A DNA stretch of 64,000 bases from Perognathus longimembris pacificus (lineage: Eukaryota > Chordata > Mammalia > Rodentia > Heteromyidae), in contig NC_063162.1 of the NCBI RefSeq assembly GCF_023159225.1, forward strand, positions 101,076,094-101,140,093, written 5' to 3'. The notes beneath the pieces were generated by a model. The model was not told where the DNA came from. It worked only from the letters and a program-made list of their open reading frames with translations, and ran no database searches. Made by a program: the position numbers and the translations under genes. Shown piece after piece: positions 1 to 11,920 of this stretch (positions are counted from its first letter, which is position 1; each line of letters starts with the position of its first letter).

Positions 1-16
1 ATTTCTTGTGAAATTC

Positions 17-204
17 CTTTTTTTTTGTTGTTTGTTTGTTTTTTTGCCAGTCCTGGGCCTTAAACTCAGGGCCTGAGCACTGTCCCTACTTGAGCCACAG
101 CACCACTTCTGGCCATTTTCTATATATATGGTGCTAAGGAATCGAACCCAGGGCTTCATATATACGAGACAAGCACTCTTGTCACTAGGCTACATTCCCA
201 GCCC
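17..204 (-). repeat. IDL-Geo SINE
   Basis: Antisense copy: poly-T, gccagtcctgggcc, then the Geo and IDL halves, ending in cccagccc. The segment between 'cactgtccct' and 'acttgagcc' in Geo is deleted. Exact 13-bp target-site duplication (TSD) tcttgtgaaattc at 4-16 and 205-217. Confidence 0.95.
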
Positions 205-373
205 TCTTGTGAAATTCTATGACAATAGATATACCAGTTTTAGTAACCATTCGGATGCTATTGGTGGGGAAAACTGGGGTAGGGAAAAGAGTTTTGGGAA
301 ATTCTATACTTTACACTCAGTTTTTCCCATGAGTCTAAAACTTTTCTTTAAGAAAATAGTAAGAATCGAATTC

Positions 374-606
374 TGCTGGCTTACTCCTGTAATCCTAGCT
401 ACTTAGGATGCTAACATCCGAGGATGGCAGTTCAAAGCCAAATGAAGCAGGAAAGTCATTGAGGCTCTTATCTCCAATTAACCACTCAAAAAGCCAGAAG
501 TGGAGCTGTGGCTCAAGTGGTAGAGTGCCAGGCTTAAGGATAAGAGCTCAGAGACAGAGCCCAGGCCCTGAGTTCATGCCCCAGGATCAGCAAAAATAAA
601 AAATAA
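374..606 (+). repeat. B1-Geo composite SINE
   Basis: Left part has the B1-like cctgtaatcctagctact. The bridge 'cttatctccaattaaccactc' leads into a Geo right half (gtggctcaagtggtagagtgc and ccctgagttca) and an A-rich tail. Confidence 0.85.
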
Positions 607-612
607 CATTCA

Positions 613-1245
613 GGCTAGGTGTGGTAGCTCACACCTATAATCCCCAAGTACTCAAGAGGTGAGATTGGAAGTCAGCCTGGGCAAAATTTTAACAAATCTC
701 CTACCCCAAACAATAAGCCAAGTGTGGCTGGGTACCGGTGGCTCTCATCTGTAACCCTAACTACTTGTGAAGCTAAGATTGTTAGGATCATAGTTCAAGG
801 CTGGTCCAGGCAAAATAAAGTTTTGAGACTCTTTCTCAACAAAGAGCTATGCTAAATGATGTGCCCATTACCCTAACTACTAGGAAGTTTACAATCAGTG
901 GATTGTACCCAGGCACACACCCCACCATGAAGCAAGATCCTAGTTTTAAATATAGTAAGAGTGCCTCCTTAGCAAATATTAGGATCCCAGTTCAAACCCC
1001 ACTACTTAAATGAACAAACAAACCTACTTGGTGTGCTGATACACATTGTAATCCCAGCTATACAGTAGTCTATAGATCAAAGGACTGCTGTCTGAGACCA
1101 GTATCATTCCCCCACCCTATCCTAGATCCTATCTGAAAAATAATTTAAAAGTTAAAAGGCTGGGAGCCTGGTTTAAGTGGTAGAGTGCTTATCCACCAAC
1201 TATAAGGTCCTGAGTTCAAATACTACCACCAACAACAATAAAAGC
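613..1245 (+). repeat. Old composite SINEs: B1-like units with ID-like 3' monomers
   Basis: Two tandem diverged copies (about 613-1007 and 1022-1245). Each has B1-like units (cacacctataatcccc, tgtaatcccagct) followed by an ID-like end (taagtggtagagtgctt, ggtcctgagttcaaa). A further B1-like unit lies at about 724-840. Confidence 0.65.
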
Positions 1246-2036
1246 TATTTTTGCTCTGTTTTACCAAGGTCAAGTGTTAGCCTTAACTTCCTGTGAGCTG
1301 AGTTTGTGTTGGCCTAGCAATGTGGGTAGAAGAAAGTGAGCACATTTGCTAAGGTAGGCCCATTGGTCTCGAGTCAGTAGTCTTGTCTAGGGGTGAACAG
1401 TAATGGGTGCATTTACTGGATATTGAGTCAATATTTACTAAGCAGGTGAAATGAAGGAAATGAGTTAAAAATGAATTGTTGATGGAGACTGTGAAAGCAA
1501 GGTATGTCAGAGGATAGAAAAATGGCAGAGCTTGTTAAAATAAGGAAATCTGAAGGCCTTAAAAAGAAATGATAATTTTATCAGGGAAAAGTAGCAAGAA
1601 TGGCCAAAATCATGTTGAATCCAAAACAGGCTAGGCTAGTGTTGATTAGTAGGTATAGTCTCTGGTAGGGAGATGTTGGCACATTATTTTTTGCACAGCA
1701 TTATTTCTCCAAGCTACAATGACATCATGTTACTTATTATCACCCTTCTCCAAGTCTCAGCCACATGCTTTATATAGAACATACATTTAGATCCAAGAAT
1801 GTCTTCAAATCTAATTAGAGTAATCTATAGCCTTCTTTTGCATCTCTTTGTTGTTGAATCATCTCTGGATCTAATGTGCATTTTCATTTATAGTCACTGG
1901 GACATTTACCTTCTGCATTTTACGGACTCTCATAATTAGAAAGGACTCCAGAGATATGTCTCCAATCATTTCATTTTAAAGAAAAGAAAAAGAAGAATTT
2001 GAGAATGATAAGTTTCTTCTTGCTGTTATAATCTAG
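1246..2036. other. SLC26A4 intron 6, nothing recognised
   Basis: AT-rich, no exon-like open frame with splice sites and no clear repeat. SLC26A4 exon 7 was looked for here and not seen. Confidence 0.6.
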
Positions 2037-2133
2037 ACAAAGTCTCACTCTATAGCCCAAGCTGGCCTTGAACTCATGATCTTCCTGCGCCAGCCTCCCA
2101 AATGTAGAAGTGGGCACACCTCACCATGCTTGA
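2037..2133 (-). repeat. B1-like SINE
   Basis: Antisense B1 signature: gtctcactctatagcccaag, then ctggccttgaactcatgatc, ending in a degraded caccatgcttgac. Monomeric, without a Geo half. Confidence 0.8.
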
Positions 2134-2214
2134 CTTTCAAACTAATGAGCATTTTATGACGTGCTACATGCCAGTCTCTAGACCAAATGCTCCTCAATTG
2201 TCTTTATTTGATAC

Positions 2215-2325
2215 TATTTATACTCCTCTGCATGAAGGAAACTGAGGTATGCTGATTTGCTCACATGACTAATAAGAAATAGGGTCAGACTTGAATCCAG
2301 TTCTAAGCTTTAACTTTTAGTGATT
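2215..2325 (-). repeat. MIR relic
   Basis: Contains gaaactgaggta, a trace of 'gctcacatgactaataag' and ggtcagacttgaatccag, the reverse of the MIR core. Diverged. Confidence 0.55.
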
Positions 2326-2664
2326 AAATGGCAAGATGTGTCAAAGATCATTTAGCGTGTCAGAAGCAACCCTGAGACTAGAATGCAAATTCAGTGCATC
2401 TCAGACCTGCCTCTACTTCATCTGACCACTTTGTTTCTATCAATGAATTTTGAATGGAAGTAACCTTTCTGGAAACATGAGAAGCAGCTGAGAACAAAGA
2501 TTTGTCCAATCTGCCTTCTTTATGTTATTCCTGATTCTTGAGCTCCTTTGGGAGAAGAATGTTTTCAGTAGCTCCCCAGATCTGCATAGTGAAGCATCAA
2601 TTCCCCAGGCGCAAGTTAAAGGGTAAAGAAAGAGACCCATTTCCTGTGCACAAGCAGTACTTAC

Positions 2665-2829
2665 ATAGATAATGGAGAGGACACCGTTATAGTTTTTGGT
2701 TGAAACGTTGAGCACAATCTTCAGTTGCGAGACCAGCACTTGGAAAGCAGCAGCTGTTGTGAATCCTCCAACCAAAGGATCTGCCAAATACCTCACTATG
2801 AATCCGATCTGCAGACCTCCAAATATCAA
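2665..2829 (-). CDS. SLC26A4: SLC26A4 coding exon 6, residues 201-255 (last exon in window)
   Basis: A 165-nt in-phase exon with acceptor ctcctag|TTGATA at 2829 and donor ATCTAT|GTAAGTAC at 2665. It encodes [20 protein letters not shown], then [20 protein letters not shown], then [15 protein letters not shown]. Numbering from the start codon places Gly209 and Leu236 (known human disease positions) exactly, so there is no indel in residues 1-255. I find no exon 7 in the remaining 2.66 kb, so the rest of the protein (about 525 residues, including the STAS domain) lies beyond the left edge. Confidence 0.97.
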
Positions 2830-3101
2830 CTAGGAGAAGAAGAGCAAGTAAAAAAAGAAAGAAAACTATTTGCCTATGATGAAAACCAACTGCCGAAATG
2901 GAAACAAATTTAGCTTAAGACTAGTTAAAACAGTAGCCTGCCAGAGGCACAAAAACTCTTAGAAAAAAGAAACCTGAATTTCTTCATGGACTGTGTTTCC
3001 CCTCCCCTCCCCCACTTTAAAACTCTAAGTCAATGTATGCTTTATCCTTTAAAATAGTTCTGCCTGCATTCTAAAATAAGCAAAGAGCATGTTGCTTTTT
3101 T

Positions 3102-3367
3102 CTGTGACTTTCAGGCTTGAACTCAGGGCCTGAGTGCTGTCCCTGATATTTTGTGCTCAAGGCCAGCGCTCAACCACATAAGCCACAGCTCCACTTAAAG
3201 CTTTTTGTGTGTGTGTGGAGGTGGGGTGGGGTGGGGGGAATTGGGATGTTAACTGGAGATAAGTTTCATGAACTCTCTTTCCCAGGCTGGCTTCAAGCTG
3301 TGATCCTCAGATCTCAGGATTCTCCTGAGTAGCTAGGATTACAGCTGTAAGCCACTGGCACCTAGCT
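3102..3367 (-). repeat. B1-Geo composite SINE beside exon 5
   Basis: Antisense copy: Geo half (cttgaactcagggcctgag and gctcaaggc) then B1-like half (gatcctcagatctcagga, gtagctaggattacag). The link holds a G/T-rich expansion at about 3205-3240. It ends 33 bp from the exon 5 donor. Confidence 0.88.
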
Positions 3368-3400
3368 ATACCTGCCTATTTTTTTATGTCAGTCTGTTAC

Positions 3401-3585
3401 CTGTATGATCCCAACCAGAAGAGTAAGGGTGCTAGCAATCAGTACTCTTTCTGCATCTCTGGCTGCAGTGTCCAACACAGTACTGTTCAATACACTTCCA
3501 TTGCTGCTCTGCACATGAAAGTGCTCATCAGGGGCCATACTCAGAACCACAGAGCCCACCATTAAACTGACCACAGGGAAAGGTC
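3401..3585 (-). CDS. SLC26A4: SLC26A4 coding exon 5, residues 139-200
   Basis: A 185-nt exon with acceptor ttcccccag|GACCTT at 3585 and donor ATACAG|GTAACAG at 3401. It reads [20 protein letters not shown], then [20 protein letters not shown], then [20 protein letters not shown] and IQ. Two N-glycosylation sequons, NGS at residue 167 and NST at 172, fall at the positions used in human pendrin and lie in the extracellular loop. That loop is the most variable part of the exon, and the membrane segments around it are conserved. The exon is flanked on both sides by B1-Geo SINEs in the orientation of the gene (3102-3367 and 3681-3889). Confidence 0.97.
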
Positions 3586-3680
3586 CTGGGGGAAAGAAAA
3601 AAAGACTGTCAATGAACCAATCATTCATCACAATATTTAGAACTCTCAACATGCCTGCAGGATTAGAAAAGTGTGAAATA

Positions 3681-3889
3681 AAGGCCTGGGCCCTATCCCT
3701 GAGCTTCTTTTGCTCAAAGCTAGTGCTGTACCACTTGAGCCACAATTCTACATCTAGATTTTTTTGGTAGCTTAGTGGAGATAAAGAGTCTCACAGACTT
3801 TCCTGCCTGGGTTGCCTTCAAACTGTGGTTCTAAGATCTCAGCCTTCTGAGTAGCAAGGATTATAGACATGAGTCACCCGTGCTCGGTG
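3681..3889 (-). repeat. B1-Geo composite SINE upstream of exon 5
   Basis: Antisense copy with the order Geo (gcccta-tccctgagc, gctcaaagctagtgct) then B1-like (gatctcagccttctgagtag). It lies about 95 bp upstream of the exon 5 acceptor, in gene orientation. Confidence 0.85.
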
Positions 3890-4365
3890 GAAAATATATT
3901 TTGTTCACAAATGAACTTGAAAAGCAAAAGTCCTGAGGCATTCAGGACCCAGAAGTGGTCTTGTGAGATGAGAGGGTGTGTGATTATAATACAGGATTCA
4001 GGATGCTTTGTGAATACATCAGAAGGGTCCAACCTATTCTGTGTGAAATCCTCCTATGTATGTGGGAAGTGGGCATTAGAATTGTCAGGAGAGGCTTCCT
4101 GGAAGAGGCAATGTATAAATTGGCCATTTGCTTCCTCTAATTTTTTTGTATATAATTTCATCTTCTAAATTATCTAATATCTAACATTTCTATCTCTGAA
4201 TCTAAGTACCACTGAATATCACAGGACCAAATCAAGGGCATAGATAGTTTTCCTTTTTATCTTTGCAAGACAAAAACAAGAATTGTGTATTTATCAAATA
4301 AATGCCTATTTTGAAAAGGTCCTGATTTATTCCAGCAACTGCTGCTATCACTGCATATATTTTTA

Positions 4366-4403
4366 CCGATGATGGTGATGATGAAGATAATGATGATGAT
4401 GAT
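4366..4403 (+). repeat. (GAT)n microsatellite
   Basis: Imperfect GAT/GAA triplets in intron 4. No SINE flanks are visible. Confidence 0.85.
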
Positions 4404-4944
4404 CCTATCCTTTGATAATGAAAAGCTTTATGGTTGGGAAGCCTTAATATGAAGCCCAGTAAACCATAATGTCTAAATGTAAGAACACCAATGGGAAAAA
4501 TCAAATTCTATGTTCATTGTCTAGTGAAATGTTGGATACTAATTGATACTCTAAGGTAAGGAAGTTCTTTCAGTCAACAACTTCCTTCTGACCTCCACCT
4601 CCAGATGAAGCAGTGAGCTATGAACTGGAAGAAATAGCGCTAAGGACAGGTGGGCTGGGAACTGCACTGCATGAGGACAGGAGGTAGGTACCTAGTTGTC
4701 ATTTGTTTCCATACAATCATCAGGCAGATATGGCTGGCTAGCAGCTGGGTATAAGAGAAAATTATCTCTATTTAAAATTTGAGGGTAGCACAAAATAGAA
4801 TTAAAATATTCATGTCCTACAACATTCTAGAAAAGGTGAATTAAAATTTTAGGAATGGCAGGAAAACCTACAATGAACCATGCCAAGCTTGGTTTCTAAA
4901 TTGTTTTGGCAAAATACTAGTGACCTCAAATGAGGACACTCTTT

Positions 4945-5151
4945 TTTTTTTTTTTTTTGGCCAGTCCTGGGCCTTGGACTCAGGGCCTGAGCACTGTCCC
5001 TGGCTTCCTTTTTGCTCAAGGCTAGCACTCTACCACTTGAGCCACAGTGCCACTTCTGGCCGTTTTCTGTGTATGTGGTGCTGGGGAATCGAACCCAGGG
5101 CCTCATGTATATGAGGCAAGCTCTCTCGCCACTAGGCCATATCCCCAGCCC
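4945..5151 (-). repeat. IDL-Geo SINE, full length
   Basis: Antisense full-length copy with an oligo-T tail. The 10-bp TSD gacactcttt occurs at 4935-4944 and 5152-5161. Confidence 0.96.
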
Positions 5152-5286
5152 GACACTCTTTAATAAAATGATGAAAATATATTTGATGAACATAATGTAA
5201 TGAATGTAAGGTTACTCTAGCAAAATAAATGGCTTCAAAGATCTTGTAAAAATGTTTCCCTGTCATTTTATATTTTGGGGTTTAAA

Positions 5287-5510
5287 GTGATTTTTAAAAC
5301 ATTTTATTGACATCAATTAGTTGCACAAGGGAATTTCATTTCACATATCCATGTATGCATACAGTGTACCCTGTACCCTGATCAGACAGCTCTTCAGCAA
5401 TCTCTCTTCCCCTCCCAAGACCACTCTCAACCATTACTCCATTTTTGTATGTATACATTAAGTATTTTGACCATATTCACCCTCCTTCATGAGAAGACTT
5501 CTAAACATAA
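5287..5510 (-). repeat. Probable LINE-1 3'-UTR relic
   Basis: Contains ttttattgacatcaattag and a pyrimidine-rich ctcttcccctcccaagacc block, similar in layout to the reversed LINE-1 3' ends elsewhere in the window. Assigned by resemblance only. Confidence 0.35.
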
Positions 5511-5541
5511 AGTCAAATTTATTACATTAAAAAAAAAATCA

Positions 5542-5750
5542 GGGCTGGGGATATAGCCTAGTGGCAAGAGTGCCTGCCTCGGATACACGAGGCCCTAGGT
5601 TCGATTCCCCAGCACCACATATACAGAAAACGGCCAGAAGCGGCGCTGTGGCTCAAGTGGCAGAGTGCTAGCCTTGAGCGGGAAGAAGCCAGGGACAGTG
5701 CTCAGGCCCTGAGTCCAAGGCCCAGGACTGGCCAAAAAAAAAAAAAAAAA
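5542..5750 (+). repeat. IDL-Geo SINE, young subfamily
   Basis: Full-length sense copy with diagnostic cctcggatacacgaggccct, gagcgggaagaagcc and gtccaaggcccagg, and an 18-nt A tail. Near identical to the copies at 24338, 44904, 53284 and 54380. Confidence 0.97.
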
Positions 5751-5760
5751 ATCAAAGCTT

Positions 5761-5998
5761 GGGCTGGGAATATGGCCTAGTGATAGAGTGCTTGCCTTAT
5801 ATACATGAAGCCCTGGGTTTGATTCTTCAGCACCACATATATAGAAAAGGCCAGAAGTGGTGCTGTGGATCAAGTGGCAGAGTGCTAGCCTTGAGAAAAA
5901 AAAAGAAGAAGAAGAAGAAGAAGAAGAAGAAGCTAGGGACAGTGCTCAGGCAATGAGTTCAAGCCCCAGGAATAGCCCCCCCCCCACCAAAAAAAAAT
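5761..5998 (+). repeat. IDL-Geo SINE with internal (GAA)n
   Basis: Directly follows the previous copy. An A/GAA-rich expansion at about 5895-5932 sits inside the Geo half, where other copies have the short 'gagcaaaaagaagcc'. C-rich and A-rich 3' end. Confidence 0.95.
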
Positions 5999-6178
5999 GC
6001 TAAGCTCTAAAGGTAGGCTTTAATTTTCAGTCTTTCATTTTATCATGAAAAAAAAAAAGAAATTATATATAAACCTAAGCAATGGCATTGAGTAGGAAAA
6101 GTAGACAAAGTGCAAAAGGCTGATTTCTGGGAAAATCAGCAAAGATACAGCAGTTTGGTGCACATTTAAATGTAAAAC

Positions 6179-7268
<1,090 letters not shown>

Positions 7269-7269
7269 T

Positions 7270-7560
7270 TTTTTTTTTTTTAGATTTTTTTCCCTTTATT
7301 GTCAAAGTGAAGTACAGAGAGGTTACAATTTCATATGTAAGGCAGTGAGTACATTTCTTGTTCAACTTGTTACCTACTCCCTCATTTCCCCCCTCCCTTT
7401 CACCCTTTCTTCCCCTCCCCCCATGAATTGTACAGTTGGTTTACACCAAATGGTTTTGTAAGTATTGCTTATGGAATCATTTGTCTTTTTATTCTTTGTC
7501 TCTTGAGTTTGGTATTCCCTTTCCTTTCCCTAGTTCTAATACACATACTGAAAGAAAAAC
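7270..7560 (-). repeat. LINE-1 3' end, antisense
   Basis: After a poly-T run, ccctttattgtcaaagtga and tacagagaggttacaattt are the reverse of the LINE-1 terminus also seen near 27300 and 52570. A polypyrimidine block and ttgtacagttggtttac follow, as expected for a LINE-1 3' UTR. Confidence 0.65.
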
Positions 7561-8056
7561 CTAACCCTTTGATTCTAATACATTAATAAAGGATTCTTTC
7601 ATATGAAGAAGTTATAACAATCTAAATGACTTGACCCACAGGTACTCAAAATTACCTACAGAATGAATGCCCCTCAGTAGGGAAGTGTTCAGCTTACTAT
7701 ATTGTAATTCTGTGATGTCATGTTTATTTTGTTTAGAGTGGGTATAATTCTCTGAAATCTAAGTGATGTAATATACTGACATGGAGAAATGTAAACTAAT
7801 TTTAAGTGAGTGAAAACAAAGATTAAAAATTAATAAGTATGCATACTCATACTTTTATTAAAAATAAACATGCATGTTGTACACATTTTAAATCTAGAAA
7901 TATTTTCATACAATAGTCTGATCTCCCTAGGTTTAAAAAATCTTTTTCAGGTTTTTAATATAATATGTAGTAATTCAGATACACAAAAAGACAATGAATA
8001 ATATAGTAAATACCCATGTATCACAATCTAGTGTCAGGAAGAAATTTTACGGTCAG

Positions 8057-8130
8057 GAATGTAACTCTGTAGTACAGAGCTTGCCTAGCATGTACAAGGT
8101 CATGTACAAGCACCAAAAGAAAAAAAAAAG
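8057..8130 (+). repeat. ID-like SINE fragment
   Basis: Diverged ID end: agcttgcctagcatgtacaa then ggtcatgtacaagcacc and an A tail. Confidence 0.5.
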
Positions 8131-8436
8131 CCTTATTCCTTCAGGAAATCACTTATTGCCAGTACAGTTGAAACCTGAATCTTTTTACTCAACCACAATC
8201 TGTCTCCTTCTCCACCTTAATTTGGTGTTTTTGTTCCAGACATTGTATAACCTTTATATAGACATACATTTATGTGTCTAGTTGGCTATTTACTAAGCTA
8301 TGAAAGAGTTATCTATATGACAGGATCAAAAGGAGACATTTTGTTTGTTCAGAACATATTGTCTTCATGTTCCTTGTATGTATTTTCCAGTTTTCTCTAA
8401 TGAGTGTTCACTCACTCAACAACATTTGTTTTTCTT

Positions 8437-8677
8437 TTTTTGTGCTGTTTGTGGTGCTTGAATTCAGAGCTTAGGTGCTATCCCTGAGGTTTTTTTTCGT
8501 GTTGTTTTCTCAAGGCTAGTGCTTTGCCATTTGAGCCACAGCACCACTTCTGTCTTTTTGGTAGTTAAGTGGAGATAAGAGTAGCACAGACTTTCATGCC
8601 TTGGCTGGCTTTGATCCTCAGATCTCAGCCTTCTGAGTAGCTAGGATTACAGGCGTGAGCCCGCTGGTGCTTGGCTT
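8437..8677 (-). repeat. B1-Geo composite SINE
   Basis: Antisense copy: Geo half (tctcaaggctagtgctttgc, gagccacagcaccac), then B1-like half (gatcctcagatctcagcc, agctaggattacaggcgtga). Confidence 0.9.
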
Positions 8678-8900
8678 TAGTAACTACTGATTAAGTGTCT
8701 AACTACCCTGTGCCAGGTACCATTGAAGTCTTTGCCCTTATACAATTTGCATACCAGATTATTACTGATGCAATTATTTTAATATGCAAATTACAACAAG
8801 AAATTATTATGATTGGTAGCTTGAGGAACATAGAGTAGAATAGAAGAGTGGTTCACAAAGGAAAGACAAAATGAAGGAGCAGGAATAAAAGCCAGCCTGG

Positions 8901-9100
8901 GGGCTGGGGATATGGCCTAGTGGCAAGAGTGCTTGCCTCGTATACATGAGGCCCTGGGTTCAATTCCCCAGCACCACATATACAGAAAATGGCCAGAAGT
9001 GTCGCTGTGGCTCAAGTGGCAGAGTGCTAGCTTTGAGCAAAAAGAAGCCAGGGACAGTGCTCAGGCCCTGAGTCCAAACCCAGGACTGGCCAAAAAAAAA
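8901..9100 (+). repeat. IDL-Geo SINE, full length
   Basis: Sense copy with TSD aaagccagcctg before (from about 8888) and after (9101-9112). Confidence 0.96.
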
Positions 9101-9112
9101 AAAGCCAGCCTG

Positions 9113-10675
9113 TTTCCTATGGTGACTTTCCAAGTCCTGGTAAAACTTCCAGTTCCCTGAACTGGGTTCTGCAGCTTTGTTGCTTTGTTGGTTTTCAGTT
9201 GTTGCTGTTTAGTTGTATTTTGTTGTTTCCTTCCTGTCCCTCCTGCAATTCCTCATATGCCTGGAAAGCAAGGACTTTTTCAGTTTCTTCAGAGTATTTA
9301 GGGACAACTGGTATCAAGTGTACTATGTCATTATCTGTATTGGCACAGCAATTTTGAAACTATAGCTTGTAAAGAAACCTAAACCACTGGCTTAAATAGG
9401 GAATCTCTGTGTTGTACCAATGATGGATACAATGGTGGCATATATTGATAACACAAATACTGAGAAACCTCCAAAAGACAAGGCTTTACATCAAGTAGGA
9501 CACAGGAAGATGGGCCCTTAGCACGAACTGAGTCTAAGGCACGTTCATGATAGACTCACTGGCACTGCTTAGCAGAGAAGCAAATAAATGTTAAAGATAC
9601 AAAGCCCATAGCCATGAGTACAGATAAGTGATACAAGGATCACATAGATCTTTTGCCACTTAATAATAAAAGTCAAAAAGACCTCATTATCCTGGGCAAC
9701 TTCCTGGCTTCTGAGGGATGTGAGCCTATCATCTCTGATGAATTTCCCGCCGCTCCTGGGCACCCAGCCAATGCCCACCCCCAAGGGGAATCACAGCAAG
9801 ACAACTGGTCATATCCCTTAACCCCCCACCTCATATCTGTGGCCTCCAGGCTTCAAGGCTACCCACTGCCCCACTGTGTGGTCACTGCTTCCACACTTCT
9901 ATATACTCCTAGGACTTCGAATCTAATCCACTCTTTCCCAGTTGGCACCCTCCTGTTCTCATCTGCACACTCTAAAATGTCGCGCACCTTCTCCTTTCTA
10001 CCTGGCATCCAGTCCTGTTGAACCTAAACATGCGCTTTTTCTTACAATCGAGAAGCAAGAAGACAAGCGGGACTGGAGGCATCGCACTTGGGACCAAGCT
10101 GTTTTCTTGTGGTCACCTGTGCCAGTGAGGCATACCCAGAACTGCCTGGTGAACACCTCCCAGGAAGGTGTCTTTCTTCTTCTACTGTCCTCAAACTGCC
10201 CTTCCCCCTCCCACCAGATTCCAAATTAAGAGGAATAACTTACACTTCATTGAAAATAAGGAATTCATAAGAGATGCTGCCAGGGTGCTTTTCATCAAAA
10301 TTCCAAACCTCACTGCACCTGCAGGCCTTGGGCTGCTATCTTCCCCCTGAAAATGGAGGTCATTTCCTTGTCCATAAGGAATAATTCCTCCCTCTTCAGC
10401 CCCAAACCCATGCACCCCTTTTCATGTGTTGGCTTCTAGTACTTTCTTCTCTACCTCTTAGATCACAGATCTCTTCCTTCTACTAGGTTATTCCTATCAG
10501 TTCTCAAATATGTTCTACTAGCTCCTGTGTCAAAAGAAAAAATATATATCAAAGTGAATTCCAGGAAATGGAAAAAGAAAAACTAGTCCTTTACTCTACC
10601 TTTGCCCTTTACCTCTCTTCAACTCGGGGGGAAAACTTCTTTAAAGCAGTCCTCACCATTCCCTACTCTGTTGGC
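9113..10675. other. SLC26A4 intron 3, nothing recognised
   Basis: 1.5 kb of mixed-composition DNA. From 9640 to 10420 it is more GC-rich than its surroundings and holds several 60-120 codon open frames on both strands, none with a recognisable domain. Could be old repeat or a conserved non-coding block; undecided. Confidence 0.4.
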
Positions 10676-10822
10676 CCCCGCCCGCCCCCCACCGCCTTTC
10701 TCTCTCTCTCCTCTTTCCTCTCTTTTCCCTTCTTCCCCTTTTTCTCTCTCCCTTCCTCTCTTTTTCCCTCCTTCCTGCTTTTTTTTTTCCAATTTTCTTC
10801 CTTTCTTCTTTCCCTTCTGTTA
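10676..10822 (+). repeat. Polypyrimidine tract
   Basis: About 145 nt almost entirely C/T (ccgcccgccccccaccg then CT/TTCC runs). No flanking TSD seen for this one. Confidence 0.85.
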
Positions 10823-10870
10823 GCTTCCAGTCCCTTATTCCTCTGATCATACATTTCTCAGAGTTTTTTT

Positions 10871-11084
10871 GTTTTTGTTTTTGTTTTTTTTGGCCAGTCC
10901 TGGGCCTTGGACTCAGGGCCTGAGCACTGTCCCTGGCTTCTTCCTGCTCAAGGCTAGCACTCCGCCACTTGAGCCACAGCGCCGCTTCTGGCCGTTTTCT
11001 GTATATGTGGTGCTGGGGAATCGAACCTAGGGCCTCGTGTATCCGAGGCAGGCACTCTTGCCACTAGGCTATATCCCCAGCCCC
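10871..11084 (-). repeat. IDL-Geo SINE, young subfamily
   Basis: Antisense full-length copy with a (gttttt)n tail. TSD tctcagagttttttt at 10856-10870 and 11085-11099. Carries the young-subfamily marks gtgtatccgaggcaggcact and the CpG-rich agcgccgcttctggccg. Confidence 0.96.
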
Positions 11085-11264
11085 TCTCAGAGTTTTTTTT
11101 CCCTCTAATTTCCCAAGTCCAAACTTCTGAGGCTCTTTTTTTGCCCATCCTCATCTTCTTGGCCTCTAAGTATGACAAGCTCTTCTCTTTTTTCCCTTAT
11201 CTACCCTTTATTCCTAGGTGATTGCAGGCATTTTTACTCCCTTACTTAATTATATTTATTTATT

Positions 11265-11336
11265 TGCTGGACATCGAATCCAAGTCCTTGTACCTGCTGG
11301 GCAAGTGTTTTACCACTGAACTATAACTCAGTCCTT
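11265..11336 (-). repeat. ID-like SINE monomer
   Basis: Antisense ID: gacatcgaatccaagtcctt, then gctgggcaagtgttttacca and ctataactcag. Confidence 0.7.
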
Positions 11337-11598
11337 GTTTGTGTGTGTGTGTTTGTGTGTGTGTGCATGTGTGCCAATACTGGAACTTAAACTCAGGGCT
11401 GGGTGATATCCATTAGCTTTTTCACTCAAGGCAGGTATTCTACCACTTGAGCCACAGCTTCACTTCTGGCTTTTTGCTAGTTAATTGGAGATGAGTCTCG
11501 GGCATTTTCCTGCCTGTACTAGCTTCAAATTACAATCCTCAGACATCAGCCTCCTGAGTAGCTAGGGTAACAGGAATGAGCCACTAGTACTCCAGCCG
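11337..11598 (-). repeat. B1-Geo composite SINE with (TG)n tail
   Basis: Antisense copy; its 3' tail (11337-11367) has become a TG repeat. Geo half ctcaaggcaggtattctacc, B1-like half cctcctgagtagctaggg. Confidence 0.88.
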
Positions 11599-11603
11599 CC
11601 CTT

Positions 11604-11712
11604 AAATTCTTGAGACATGGTCTTTCTATACAGCTTAAGGTGGCATAGAACGTATGTTTCTACTTGCCTCAGCTTCCCTATTCCATCGGATTATAGATGT
11701 GTGCCTGGCTTC
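11604..11712 (-). repeat. B1-like SINE, diverged
   Basis: Reads gagacatggtctttctatac and later cagcttccctattcc before 'tgtgtgcctggctt', in antisense B1 order. Confidence 0.6.
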
Positions 11713-11920
11713 CACTCTTAAATGATCACCTGTAATGTGGGGCTTTTCTTCACACTTGTAGTAGCTCTAACTTGGTTTGGCATATCCAATTAGATGCTTT
11801 GGATGGATTTCAAATCTACTATGTACAAAAGGAAACAATACCTTAGTCTGCAGATTTTGTTGGTATGCATCAGTACATATTGGTGATTCTCACTGCAAAA
11901 TACATTTCAGACCTTGGAGA

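Noticed and set aside
4849..5193. Repeated peptides such as LGIWPSGKSACLIHMRPWVQFP and YVVLGNRTQG seen in many open frames
   Set aside because: They are translations of IDL-Geo SINE copies, on either strand; the recurrence shows the SINE, not a gene family.
10568..10854. Lys/Arg/Glu-rich and Ser/Phe/Leu-rich frames
   Set aside because: These are low-complexity reading of a C/T-rich stretch.
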